27,848 nucleotides of DNA, taken from assembly GCA_934256705.1 (NCBI GenBank), contig CAKQPF010000047.1, positions 1 through 27,848 of the forward strand, read 5' to 3'. The notes beneath the pieces were generated by a model that did no database searches, had not been told where the DNA came from, and saw nothing but the letters and a program-made list of their open reading frames with translations. The position numbers and the translations under genes are program-made. This document shows, piece by piece, positions 13,850 through 20,862 of this stretch; position 1 is the stretch's first letter; each line of letters opens with the position of its first letter. Source of the stretch: an uncultured Prevotella sp. (GTDB lineage Bacteria > Bacteroidota > Bacteroidia > Bacteroidales > Bacteroidaceae).

Positions 13850-14224
13850 ATGAAGAAGACTTTCGATGAAGCTGAAATAGGCAAAAGACTGAAAGAATAT
13901 ATCGTCACCAAGAGGCATTTCCGCGATTTTGACATCACAAGGGAGAAGGTTTCCGCTGAAACGGGAATACCGAAAGCTTACATCTCGTCGGTAATGAAAT
14001 CACTGTTTGGATGCAATTTCTATGATTTCGTCAACCGGCACCGTGCCTATCAGGCCCACAGAATCATTCATTCGCTCACCCATAGACATTCCACCCTCGA
14101 AGAGATTGCACTGCAATGCGGCTTCTCATGCCGCATGACGTTCCATCGGTCCTACCTCAAGGTCTATGGAATAACTCCCGGCGACGACAGGAAAGCCTGT
14201 TTGGAAGGACGTGAACTGACTTGA
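13850..14224 (+). CDS. Small AraC-type helix-turn-helix regulator
   Basis: 124 residues made up of an AraC/XylS-type double HTH and little else. First helix-turn-helix: ITREKVSAETGIPKAYISSVMKSLFGCNFYDFVNRHR. Second: STLEEIALQCGFSCRMTFHRSYLKVYGITPGDDRK, which contains the family's 'GF...F.R.F....G.TP' pattern. There is no sensor, receiver or transmembrane domain. It follows the lipoprotein gene by 13 bp and precedes the DPP III gene by 70 bp. A regulatory link to either is plausible but not shown by the sequence; I see no obvious operator. Confidence 0.85.
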   Translation: MKKTFDEAEIGKRLKEYIVTKRHFRDFDITREKVSAETGIPKAYISSVMKSLFGCNFYDFVNRHRAYQAHRIIHSLTHRHSTLEEIALQCGFSCRMTFHRSYLKVYGITPGDDRKACLEGRELT

Positions 14225-14294
14225 TTTTATTTATGGTGCATCGCTCTGTGGCACACTCTTTTTATATGGCGATAGCTCAAAACTCCTACAAGAA

Positions 14295-16268
14295 ATGAAC
14301 AAAGAATTCAATTATCAAGGTGAAAGATTTGCTGACATCCAGATGCTTAGATACAATCTGCCAGGATTTGAAAACCTTTCACTCAATCAAAAGAAATACA
14401 TCTACTACCTCGCAGAGTCCACTTTGTGGGGAAGGGACATCACTTTCGACCAATTCGGAAAGTACAACCTCACCATACGCAGAACGCTTGAGACCGTATT
14501 CCAAGCCAACAAGGAGACTGACAAGTCGGAAGATTTCAAGCATCTTACCGAATATCTGAAGCGCGTTTGGTTCTCCAACGGCATTTATCATCATTACGGT
14601 TGCGAGAAATTCTCTCCGGATTTTTCTCAGTCTTACTTTGAAAAGACTGTCACTGAGACATTCGACCGCCTTGGAATAGCTGGTGCAAAGGAGACTCTCA
14701 GCAAGATTTGTCCGGTGATGTTCGACCCGAACATCCTGCCGAAAAGGGTCAACAAGGCTGACGGAGTCGATCTCGTCACTTCTTCGGCTTGCAATTTCTA
14801 CGATGGCGTCACACAGCAGGAAGTGGAGGATTTCTATTCCGCACTTGCTTCTTCTGACGACCCGGAACCGCCTTCCTATGGTCTCAACTCCACTCTTTGC
14901 AAGGACAAGGATGGCAAAATCTCTGAAGTCGTATGGAAAATCGGCGGCAAATACTCTGCTATCATTGAGTGCATAGTGGATAATCTCAAGAAGGCTGCCG
15001 AGTTTGCAGAGAATGATCAGCAGCGACTCGTCATCAGGCTGCTGACAAAATACTATTCCACTGGCGACCTGCGCACGTTCGACCGCTACTCCATAGAGTG
15101 GCTGAAGGAACTCGATGGCATGATTGATTTCATCAATGGTTTTATCGAAGTATATGGCGACCCATTGGGACTCAAGGCTTCTTGGGAAGGTATCGTGGAA
15201 TATAAAGATGTGGAAGCCTGCCACCGCACTCAGACCATCTGCCGTAATGCGGAATGGTTTGAGAGGCATTCTCCTGTGGATTCCCGTTTCAAAAAGGATA
15301 AAGTGACAGGCGTTACAGCCAATGTAATCTGCGCAGCTATGCTCGGTGGCGACGAATATCCTTCGACTGCCATCGGCATCAACTTGCCTAACGCTGACTG
15401 GATTCGTGCACAATACGGCTCAAAGAGCGTCACCATAAGCAACCTTACCTCTGCTTACAGCAAGGCGGCACAGGGCAACGGCTTCCTCGAAGAGTTTGCC
15501 ATCGATGCTGATACCGTCGAGATGATAAGGAAATATGGCGACAAATGCGATGACCTCCACACCGATTTGCACGAGTGCCTCGGGCATGGCAGCGGCAGAC
15601 TCCTTGACGGAACCGACCCTAATGCTCTAAAAAATTACAGCAGTACGATAGAGGAAGCACGCGCTGACCTTTTCGGTCTATACTATATGGCTGACCCGAA
15701 ACTCATCGAATTGGGACTTCTCTCCGACCCGCAGGCTTTCCATGCCGCTTATTATTCTTACATGATGAACGGTCTGCTCACTCAGTCCGTACGCATCAAA
15801 CTGGGCAATGACATCGAGGAAGCGCACATGCGCAACCGTGCCATCATAGCAAACTGGTGCTTGGATCATTCTGACGGTGTTGCTGAAATCATAAGGAAGG
15901 AAGTCAATACCGAAGATGGAAAGGTCTCAAAATCATATCTTCGCATCAATGACTACGACCGCCTACGCAGTCTTTTCGCCCAACTCCTTGCCGAGGTGCA
16001 GCGCATCAAGAGCGAAGGAGACTTTGAGGCTGCGCGAAATATGGTGGAGAAATATGGAGTAAAGCTCAATCATGACCTCCATGCAGAAGTCCTGGCAAGA
16101 TACGAGAAGCTCAATATCGCTCCGTATAAGGGATTCCTCAATCCTAAATATGTTCCGGTATTTGATGACAATAACGCCATTATCGACATCTCTGTGGATT
16201 ACTCTGAGTCGCTTGAAGAACAGATGCTGAGATACAGTAGGGAGTATTCTTTAATGCATAATTCATAA
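14295..16268 (+). CDS. Dipeptidyl peptidase III (zinc metallopeptidase M49)
   Basis: 657 residues, the size expected for bacterial DPP III, which releases dipeptides from the N-termini of oligopeptides. The zinc motif HECLGH is at residues 426-431, a Cys-containing variant of the eukaryotic HELLGH as known from Bacteroides thetaiotaomicron DPP III. The second motif EEARAD is at 453-458, with Glu454 as third zinc ligand. No signal peptide is visible, so it reads as cytoplasmic. The last codons (MHNS then TAA) lie inside a 7-bp tandem repeat, so the C-terminal end is set by repeat sequence. No promoter of the local consensus is seen in the 70 bp upstream. Confidence 0.95.
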   Translation: MNKEFNYQGERFADIQMLRYNLPGFENLSLNQKKYIYYLAESTLWGRDITFDQFGKYNLTIRRTLETVFQANKETDKSEDFKHLTEYLKRVWFSNGIYHHYGCEKFSPDFSQSYFEKTVTETFDRLGIAGAKETLSKICPVMFDPNILPKRVNKADGVDLVTSSACNFYDGVTQQEVEDFYSALASSDDPEPPSYGLNSTLCKDKDGKISEVVWKIGGKYSAIIECIVDNLKKAAEFAENDQQRLVIRLLTKYYSTGDLRTFDRYSIEWLKELDGMIDFINGFIEVYGDPLGLKASWEGIVEYKDVEACHRTQTICRNAEWFERHSPVDSRFKKDKVTGVTANVICAAMLGGDEYPSTAIGINLPNADWIRAQYGSKSVTISNLTSAYSKAAQGNGFLEEFAIDADTVEMIRKYGDKCDDLHTDLHECLGHGSGRLLDGTDPNALKNYSSTIEEARADLFGLYYMADPKLIELGLLSDPQAFHAAYYSYMMNGLLTQSVRIKLGNDIEEAHMRNRAIIANWCLDHSDGVAEIIRKEVNTEDGKVSKSYLRINDYDRLRSLFAQLLAEVQRIKSEGDFEAARNMVEKYGVKLNHDLHAEVLARYEKLNIAPYKGFLNPKYVPVFDDNNAIIDISVDYSESLEEQMLRYSREYSLMHNS

Positions 16269-16316
16269 TGCATAACGCATAATTCTTAGTGCACAATTCA
16301 TAATACATGATTCCTA
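16254..16316. repeat. A/T-rich heptad array overlapping the DPP III stop codon, 9 units
   Basis: Consecutive 7-mers: ATGCATA, ATTCATA, ATGCATA, ACGCATA, ATTCTTA, GTGCACA, ATTCATA, ATACATG, ATTCCTA. The first two units encode the final residues and stop codon of the DPP III gene. Confidence 0.8.
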
Positions 16317-16373
16317 TTTTGCTAATTGTCTATAGTCCACAAAACAACAAGGAACAAAGATGCCGCCACTGTG

Positions 16374-16393
16374 CCAGCCGCATTACCGGCTGG
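16374..16393. other. GC-rich hairpin upstream of the AlkD-like gene
   Basis: CCAGCCG (16374-16380) and CGGCTGG (16387-16393) form a perfect 7-bp stem with a 6-nt loop, 45 bp before the next start codon. No T-run follows, so it is not a typical terminator. It may be a leader structure or the 3' end of the upstream mRNA. Confidence 0.5.
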
Positions 16394-16438
16394 TCCACGA
16401 CATTGGCAAAACAACCATAAAACCAAACACCAAAACAC

Positions 16439-17068
16439 ATGATTGCCACAATGACAACCGAAGATAAACTGAAAAAAATAAAGCAGTCATTCCGCTTGCT
16501 TATGAACGGAGTGACTGCCCAATCTCTTAGAGACAAGGGATTGGAATACCACCTCAACTGGGGCGCCAACCTTGTCCATCTGCAGGAAATGGCAAAGGAT
16601 TACGACAAAGACCTTTGTCTTGCCCTCGCTCTATGGAAGGAAGATATTCGTGAATGCAAGATTCTCGCCACTCTTCTCATGCCTGAAAAGGAGTTTACAA
16701 GCGACTTGGCAACGCTTTGGATTGAGCAACTGCGCTCCCAGGAGATTGCTGAATTGCTCTGCATGAACCTTCTCCAGCACGTTTCTTATGCCAGCGACAT
16801 GGCTTTCCAGCTGCTTGCTGAAGACCATGAGATGCCAAGACTGTGCGGATTCAATATCCTTGCCCGACTTTTCTCACGCAATATGGAACCTTGCGAGCGT
16901 GACATCAACGAGTTTATGGACCAGGCTGTCTGCGCTCTTCAGGACAAATCCCTCTCTCTGCGCCACGCCGCCCTCAATGCAGTGCAGCGCTTTGCCTCCC
17001 TCGGAGATATGCAGCAGAAGGTAGCACAGGGTGCTCTTCGCCCTTTAGGATTGGATTTCCTCGTTTGA
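16439..17068 (+). CDS. AlkD-like helical (HEAT-type) repeat protein, catalysis doubtful
   Basis: 209 residues, almost all helical, with repeats such as LCLALALWKEDIRECKILATLLMP and RHAALNAVQRFASLGDMQQKVAQGAL. The LWK...E.(R/K)..A pattern recalls the DNA alkylation repair (AlkD) family of HEAT-like proteins, which bind damaged DNA. The usual W-D-x-x-D segment carrying the catalytic Asp of AlkD is not found: the expected region reads LRSQEIAELLCMNLLQHVS. I therefore call it AlkD-like but probably non-catalytic, or only a generic HEAT protein. An alternative start at 16451 (MTTEDKLKK) would remove four residues. It is followed by a strong hairpin. Confidence 0.6.
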   Translation: MIATMTTEDKLKKIKQSFRLLMNGVTAQSLRDKGLEYHLNWGANLVHLQEMAKDYDKDLCLALALWKEDIRECKILATLLMPEKEFTSDLATLWIEQLRSQEIAELLCMNLLQHVSYASDMAFQLLAEDHEMPRLCGFNILARLFSRNMEPCERDINEFMDQAVCALQDKSLSLRHAALNAVQRFASLGDMQQKVAQGALRPLGLDFLV

Positions 17069-17125
17069 ATTTGATTTCCATCCGCTTACGGATTCTGTGC
17101 AAGAGCCCTCTTACACCATAACGAA

Positions 17126-17173
17126 ATTTGACCTATACCTCTGATTTCATGCCATCAGACGTATAGGTCAAAT
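17126..17173 (+). terminator. Large stem-loop after the AlkD-like gene
   Basis: ATTTGACCTATAC (17126-17138) pairs perfectly with GTATAGGTCAAAT (17161-17173). Inside, after one C-C mismatch, TCTGAT pairs with ATCAGA around an 8-nt loop. The total is 19 pairs. The T-run after it is weak (CTTCTC). It shares GACCTAT with the mscL terminator arms. Confidence 0.65.
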
Positions 17174-17205
17174 CTTCTCAATGTGGCTTGTCTGCCACGC
17201 TTTTA

Positions 17206-17398
17206 GGGTGGTTCTATAAATTAGCTTTGTTATATTTCGAGGCTATTTTCGAGGTCAAAGTGCAAGTGAGCGAAGGAGTTATGCGGTGCATAACGACTGA
17301 ACGAACTTACGCTTTGAGCCGAAAAGAGACCGAAAGATAACAAAACGTCATCCTTATGATTAAGTTTTATATAACGGTGGTAATTTATAGAACCACCC
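17206..17398. mobile_element. 193-bp MITE-like element with 18-bp terminal inverted repeats
   Basis: Perfect terminal inverted repeats GGGTGGTTCTATAAATTA (17206-17223) and TAATTTATAGAACCACCC (17381-17398). TTTA flanks both ends as a direct repeat (17202-17205 and 17399-17402), a likely 4-bp target duplication. Inside, imperfect complementary arms continue (17226-17239 with 17331-17344; about 17253-17270 with 17302-17320). They end in an apical GTTATGC/GCATAAC hairpin (17278-17294), so the whole element folds as one long stem. There is no coding capacity. The parent transposon is not identified. Confidence 0.8.
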
Positions 17399-17423
17399 TT
17401 TACATATTGTTATGCGCCAAAAC

Positions 17424-18188
17424 CTACAGTATTCTTCCTCTGAGAGAGAATTTCAACACTGGATAAACCTTGGCATAGTCGAGCAATTTGGTAATATCAT
17501 CGTCAGGATCCTGACCTATCACCTTGTCAAGGTTGCCGACACCGTCCGCATAAATCTTTGGAGAACCCTGGAACTGAGCGCCCAATTCAAAGCGGGCAGC
17601 AAAGCGTTTCTTTGGTATCAATCTGCCAAAACCCAAACCAAGATATGGACGGAAAGCTGAAACCTTTACGCCACCAGCCACATCACCATTAGCATCTACC
17701 GGGATGTTGTAATCACCAATCTCTACGCCAGCCTGCTTTCCTTCTGACACGAGCTGGGCAAGCTTGTCGCTATGTCCGGTAATCTTAATCATTTTGTCAC
17801 CTCCAAAGGAGAAACCTGCAGTGACAAAGAAAGATGTCGCATTAGGGAATGGATAGCAATCAAACTTCAAATCAAAGGTAGTACGGCCAATTCCGCCCTT
17901 GATATCTATCTTCTCACTGCTATTAAGCTGCTGTATTGTAGCCGTTGCCGTGGTGTTTACACTGATATCTGGCATGATATTAACGCCTATACGTGCCTGA
18001 ACATATTTTGTCAAAGGCGTAGATAAGTCTATTCCTATACCTTCTGTACCTGCTCCGACACCTATTCCGATACGGTTAGCGATGCCAAACATACTGCTTT
18101 TGTCCTCTTGTGCATTTACTTGCGCTGTGCCAGCCATCAATGCGATTGCAACTGCAAGCGACTTCATGATTGTCTTTCTATTCATCAT
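17424..18188 (-). CDS. Outer-membrane beta-barrel protein
   Basis: 254 residues with a signal peptide (KSLAVAIALMAGTAQVNAQ, cleavage probably after VNA). The mature part alternates Gly-rich amphipathic strands (IGIGVGAGTEGIGIDLSTPLTKYVQARIGV, FFVTAGFSFGGDKMIKI, FRPYLGLGFGRLIPKKRFAARFELGAQF). It ends VYPVLKFSLRGRIL, consistent with a small 8-strand barrel. A specific family or ligand cannot be assigned. It has a complete promoter at 18253-18283 and no close neighbour on its strand. The MITE sits 25 bp beyond its stop codon and could alter its 3' mRNA end. Confidence 0.85.
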   Translation of the reverse strand: MMNRKTIMKSLAVAIALMAGTAQVNAQEDKSSMFGIANRIGIGVGAGTEGIGIDLSTPLTKYVQARIGVNIMPDISVNTTATATIQQLNSSEKIDIKGGIGRTTFDLKFDCYPFPNATSFFVTAGFSFGGDKMIKITGHSDKLAQLVSEGKQAGVEIGDYNIPVDANGDVAGGVKVSAFRPYLGLGFGRLIPKKRFAARFELGAQFQGSPKIYADGVGNLDKVIGQDPDDDITKLLDYAKVYPVLKFSLRGRIL

Positions 18189-18252
18189 CTCTAAAGATTT
18201 ATGGTTTGTAAAAATAAATACCTAACAGTGTAACTATTGTCGTATTACGCTA

Positions 18253-18283
18253 CAAAAATAGTATTTATTTCCTGATAATGCAA
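18253..18283 (-). promoter_or_regulatory. Complete promoter of the barrel gene
   Basis: The minus strand reads TTG (18283-18281), a 20-bp spacer, then TATTTTTG (18260-18253), giving a leader of about 60 nt. The remaining sequence up to 18382 shows no other clear element; a weak ATAATC/GATTAT dyad near 18360-18385 precedes the end of the next gene. Confidence 0.75.
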
Positions 18284-18382
18284 GGATTTTGCTAAAAATC
18301 TTTAAAAATAATCAAATCGTAACATGACAAGAGGCATATTACGGACATAACATGACCATAATCCAGGCTTTTGTCCAGATTA

Positions 18383-19105
18383 TTATCCCATGATTTTCTC
18401 CACCATTATATAATACAAGAACTTCGCATTACCGATGAAATACCTACGCCACATACGGCGTGGCTCTGACAAAAGACGGTAAAGCCATTCCATTCCGGCT
18501 TTCTGCCAACACTCCGGAGCACGCTTCACCGTGCCGGCAAAGAAATCGAACACTGCGCCGATAGTGCCGATGTGACAATGCACTTCGAGACGGTCCAAGT
18601 GCTGGTATGCCCATTTTTCCTGCTTTGGAGCCGTCATTCCAATCCATAACAAATCAGGATTAGAATGATTGATAGCTGAAATCATGGCTTCATTATCTTC
18701 ATCAGAGAATTCCGGTTTGTATGGAGGAGAATATGTATCTACTTCTATTTTAGGATATTTCTCTGCTACTCTCTGACGAATTAGTTTTAGGACAGCATCG
18801 CTTGAACCAAGAAACATCACCTTGCCTCCCACTCTATTGAGCTTCTCCATCTCAAACACAAAGAGATCCCAACCTGCAATTCGCTCCTTTGGTTGGGACT
18901 TCGCATTGAGGAAACGGCAAGCTTTCACTATGCTTATGCCATCAGGAATGAGGACACCACCTTTCTGCAATGCTTCTGAAAACATTGCATCCTTCCTCGC
19001 ATTGTCATACGAGAAAGCATTTATCGTATTAATCAGCAGTTTGCCTTCCGGCAACTTTGCCAATTCAGCACGACTGGTCAATATGTCCAAATCCTTTAAT
19101 CTCAT
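18383..19105 (-). CDS. WecG/TagA/CpsF-family glycosyltransferase
   Basis: 240 residues. The family transfers a sugar such as ManNAc or ManNAcA onto a lipid-linked primer in teichoic acid, enterobacterial common antigen or capsule synthesis, at the cytoplasmic face of the membrane. Diagnostic motifs are LINTINAFSYDNAR near the N-terminus, IPDGISIV with the catalytic-type Asp55, MFLGSSDAVLKL, the APKQEKW motif (here GMTAPKQEKW), and GAVFDFFAGTVKRAPECWQKAGMEWLYRLLSEPRR. No other polysaccharide gene is near, so its donor and acceptor are unknown. It lies 105 bp behind the PurF-like gene with a 12-bp inverted repeat between them. Confidence 0.93.
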   Translation of the reverse strand: MRLKDLDILTSRAELAKLPEGKLLINTINAFSYDNARKDAMFSEALQKGGVLIPDGISIVKACRFLNAKSQPKERIAGWDLFVFEMEKLNRVGGKVMFLGSSDAVLKLIRQRVAEKYPKIEVDTYSPPYKPEFSDEDNEAMISAINHSNPDLLWIGMTAPKQEKWAYQHLDRLEVHCHIGTIGAVFDFFAGTVKRAPECWQKAGMEWLYRLLSEPRRMWRRYFIGNAKFLYYIMVEKIMG

Positions 19106-19132
19106 CCTTAATTATATGATGACTATAAATCA

Positions 19133-19198
19133 GTTGTCTTGTTCCTGAATTGTTTTATAAGCAGAATGTATCTACCAACAACCAAAGAACAAGACAAC
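19133..19198. repeat. Long-loop inverted repeat between PurF-like and wecG-like genes
   Basis: GTTGTCTTGTTC (19133-19144) and GAACAAGACAAC (19187-19198) are perfect complements with a 42-nt loop. It fills most of the gap between two same-strand genes, as the galM-galK inverted repeat does. There is no T-run. Confidence 0.7.
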
Positions 19199-19210
19199 AT
19201 ACCTATGAGT

Positions 19211-20638
19211 TTACTCTTCGTCTTCCAGCGTAAAGGCAGAAGAACCATCAAAGCAGTGGGTGCAAATCTGCTCCTTTGGCAGTCCGATTGCATTGACAAG
19301 AGTTTCCAGTTTGGAGAATTTCAGACTTGTAAGATTCAGCCTTCTTGCTATCTCAGCTACGAGACGCTTGTATTCCGGTGAGTCTGTCTGGGCATAAGCC
19401 TCCACATTCTTGTTCATATCACCTTCGAAATCCTGGATGATTCGACGGGTAATAAGTTCCAATTCCGTCTTTGAAGCACTGAAATTGATGAATGGACATC
19501 CATAGATAAGTGGCGGACAGGCTATACGCATGTGTATTTCCTTGGCTCCATCCTCAAGCAATACCTTTGTGTTGTCACGCAACTGAGTGCCGCGAACGAT
19601 AGAGTCGTCGCAGAAACAGCAGCGCTTTCCCTGGAGCATTTCCTTGTTATGGATGAGTTTCATCTTAGCCACAAGAGCGCGCATATCCTGATTTGCCGGT
19701 GTGAAAGAACGTGGCCAAGTAGGAGTATATTTGCTTATTGTACGCTGATAAGGCACATTATGTCCGGCAGCATAGCCTACTGCCATGCCAATACCTGAGT
19801 CAGGGATGCCACATACGCAATCTACGTCAATGTCATCCTCTTCACCCATCACGCGTCCACATTCGTTACGAACGCACTCTACGTTGCGGTTCTCATAGCA
19901 AGAGTTAGGGAATCCATAATATACCCACAAGAAAGAGCATACCTGCATACGCTTTTCCGGAGCACGCAACTGCTCCATTCCGTTAGGAAGAATGCGCACA
20001 ATCTCACCTGGTCCGACAAAATATGTAGTCTTATAGCCGAGATTCGGGAATGCAGTAGATTCACTTGTCACTGCCATTGCATCATCTTTCTGTCCCACAA
20101 CGATAGGAGTTCTTCCCCAACGGTCACGGGCTGCGATGATACCAGTCTCAGTAAGAAGGAGCATGGAGCAGGAACCTTTAATCTGCTTGTACACGTTCTC
20201 TATGCCATCTTTGAATGTCTTGCCCTTGATGATAAGCAAAGCTACAAGCTCAGTAGGATTGATCTTACCAGATGAAAACTCGCTAAGGTGCATGTTTTCC
20301 TCAAGGAGTTTCTTTGCAATCTGCTCAAGATTATTGATTTTTGCCACAGTAACAAGAGCAAAACGTCCTAAGTGACTGTTCATCAACATAGGCTGCGCAT
20401 CGGTATCACTGATAACGCCTATACCGGAACGTCCTTGAAACTTAGGCAATTCATTTTCAAACTTAGCGCGGAAATAGTTGCTTTCCAGACTATGAATAGA
20501 ACGGAAGAACTCACCTTCATCGCTGAGCGTTGCCATACCTCCCCGACGAGTACCGAGATGAGACTGATAGTCTGTGCCATAGAAAAGGTCGGAAATGCAC
20601 CTTTGGTGCTTGTTTATTGTGCCGAAAAAGCCACCCAT
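19211..20638 (-). CDS. Amidophosphoribosyltransferase (PurF) paralogue with degenerate glutaminase half
   Basis: 475 residues with PurF architecture. The PRPP loop is intact: CFCDDSIVRGTQL, residues 341-353. Four cysteines placed like the [4Fe-4S] ligands of Bacillus PurF are present: Cys234, Cys381 (or Cys374), Cys459 and Cys462 (CTHC). The N-terminal Ntn glutaminase half lacks its key residues. Residue 2 is Gly, not the nucleophilic Cys (MGGFFGT versus MCGI); HTRYST is replaced by GIGVISDTD, and the HNGNL segment by TVAKINN. Glutamine hydrolysis therefore looks impossible. It may use free ammonia or another amine, or act as a PRPP-binding regulator. It should not be called purF without evidence. 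Similar Bacteroidota proteins exist to my knowledge. Confidence 0.9.
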   Translation of the reverse strand: MGGFFGTINKHQRCISDLFYGTDYQSHLGTRRGGMATLSDEGEFFRSIHSLESNYFRAKFENELPKFQGRSGIGVISDTDAQPMLMNSHLGRFALVTVAKINNLEQIAKKLLEENMHLSEFSSGKINPTELVALLIIKGKTFKDGIENVYKQIKGSCSMLLLTETGIIAARDRWGRTPIVVGQKDDAMAVTSESTAFPNLGYKTTYFVGPGEIVRILPNGMEQLRAPEKRMQVCSFLWVYYGFPNSCYENRNVECVRNECGRVMGEEDDIDVDCVCGIPDSGIGMAVGYAAGHNVPYQRTISKYTPTWPRSFTPANQDMRALVAKMKLIHNKEMLQGKRCCFCDDSIVRGTQLRDNTKVLLEDGAKEIHMRIACPPLIYGCPFINFSASKTELELITRRIIQDFEGDMNKNVEAYAQTDSPEYKRLVAEIARRLNLTSLKFSKLETLVNAIGLPKEQICTHCFDGSSAFTLEDEE

Positions 20639-20672
20639 TTTTACTTGGTATTTAAGTTTTTAAAAACGGTTT

Positions 20673-20707
20673 TGGGTTGTTGATTATGGGTTATTGGTTG
20701 TCGATAT
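20673..20707. repeat. G/T-rich heptad array upstream of PurF-like gene, 5 units
   Basis: Consecutive 7-mers TGGGTTG, TTGATTA, TGGGTTA, TTGGTTG, TCGATAT begin 34 bp upstream of the start codon at 20638. The family is the same as the 11036-11105 array. Confidence 0.7.
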
Positions 20708-20800
20708 TAAGGTATAATGGCGTAAAACAAGAAATGATAACAGCCATTTCACCATCCAATCAGCCTCCCCCAATTAACCATATACTATAGTCAGTATGTC

Positions 20801-20846
20801 AAAAAACAATAAGAGGATGCATTGTTATCATACACTGCATCCTCTT
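20801..20846 (-). terminator. Rho-independent terminator of rpsP
   Basis: Arms AAGAGGATGCA (20811-20821) and TGCATCCTCTT (20836-20846) form a perfect 11-bp stem. On the minus strand ATTGTTTTTT follows (A-run at 20801-20806). It starts 16 bp after the rpsP stop. Confidence 0.88.
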
Positions 20847-20862
20847 TGTAGTTTTGTCCGGA

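Noticed and set aside
13837..14294. Restriction, toxin-antitoxin or other defence system around the small AraC-type regulator
   Set aside because: The neighbours are a lipoprotein and a housekeeping peptidase, and no toxin, nuclease or partner gene is visible.
14379..15413. 344-codon minus-strand frame inside the DPP III gene
   Set aside because: It is antisense to a well-conserved enzyme, with no recognisable domain. It is a codon-bias shadow.
18355..18390. ATAATC/GATTAT dyad as terminator of the WecG-like gene
   Set aside because: It is only six pairs with mismatches and no T-run, and overlaps the coding end.
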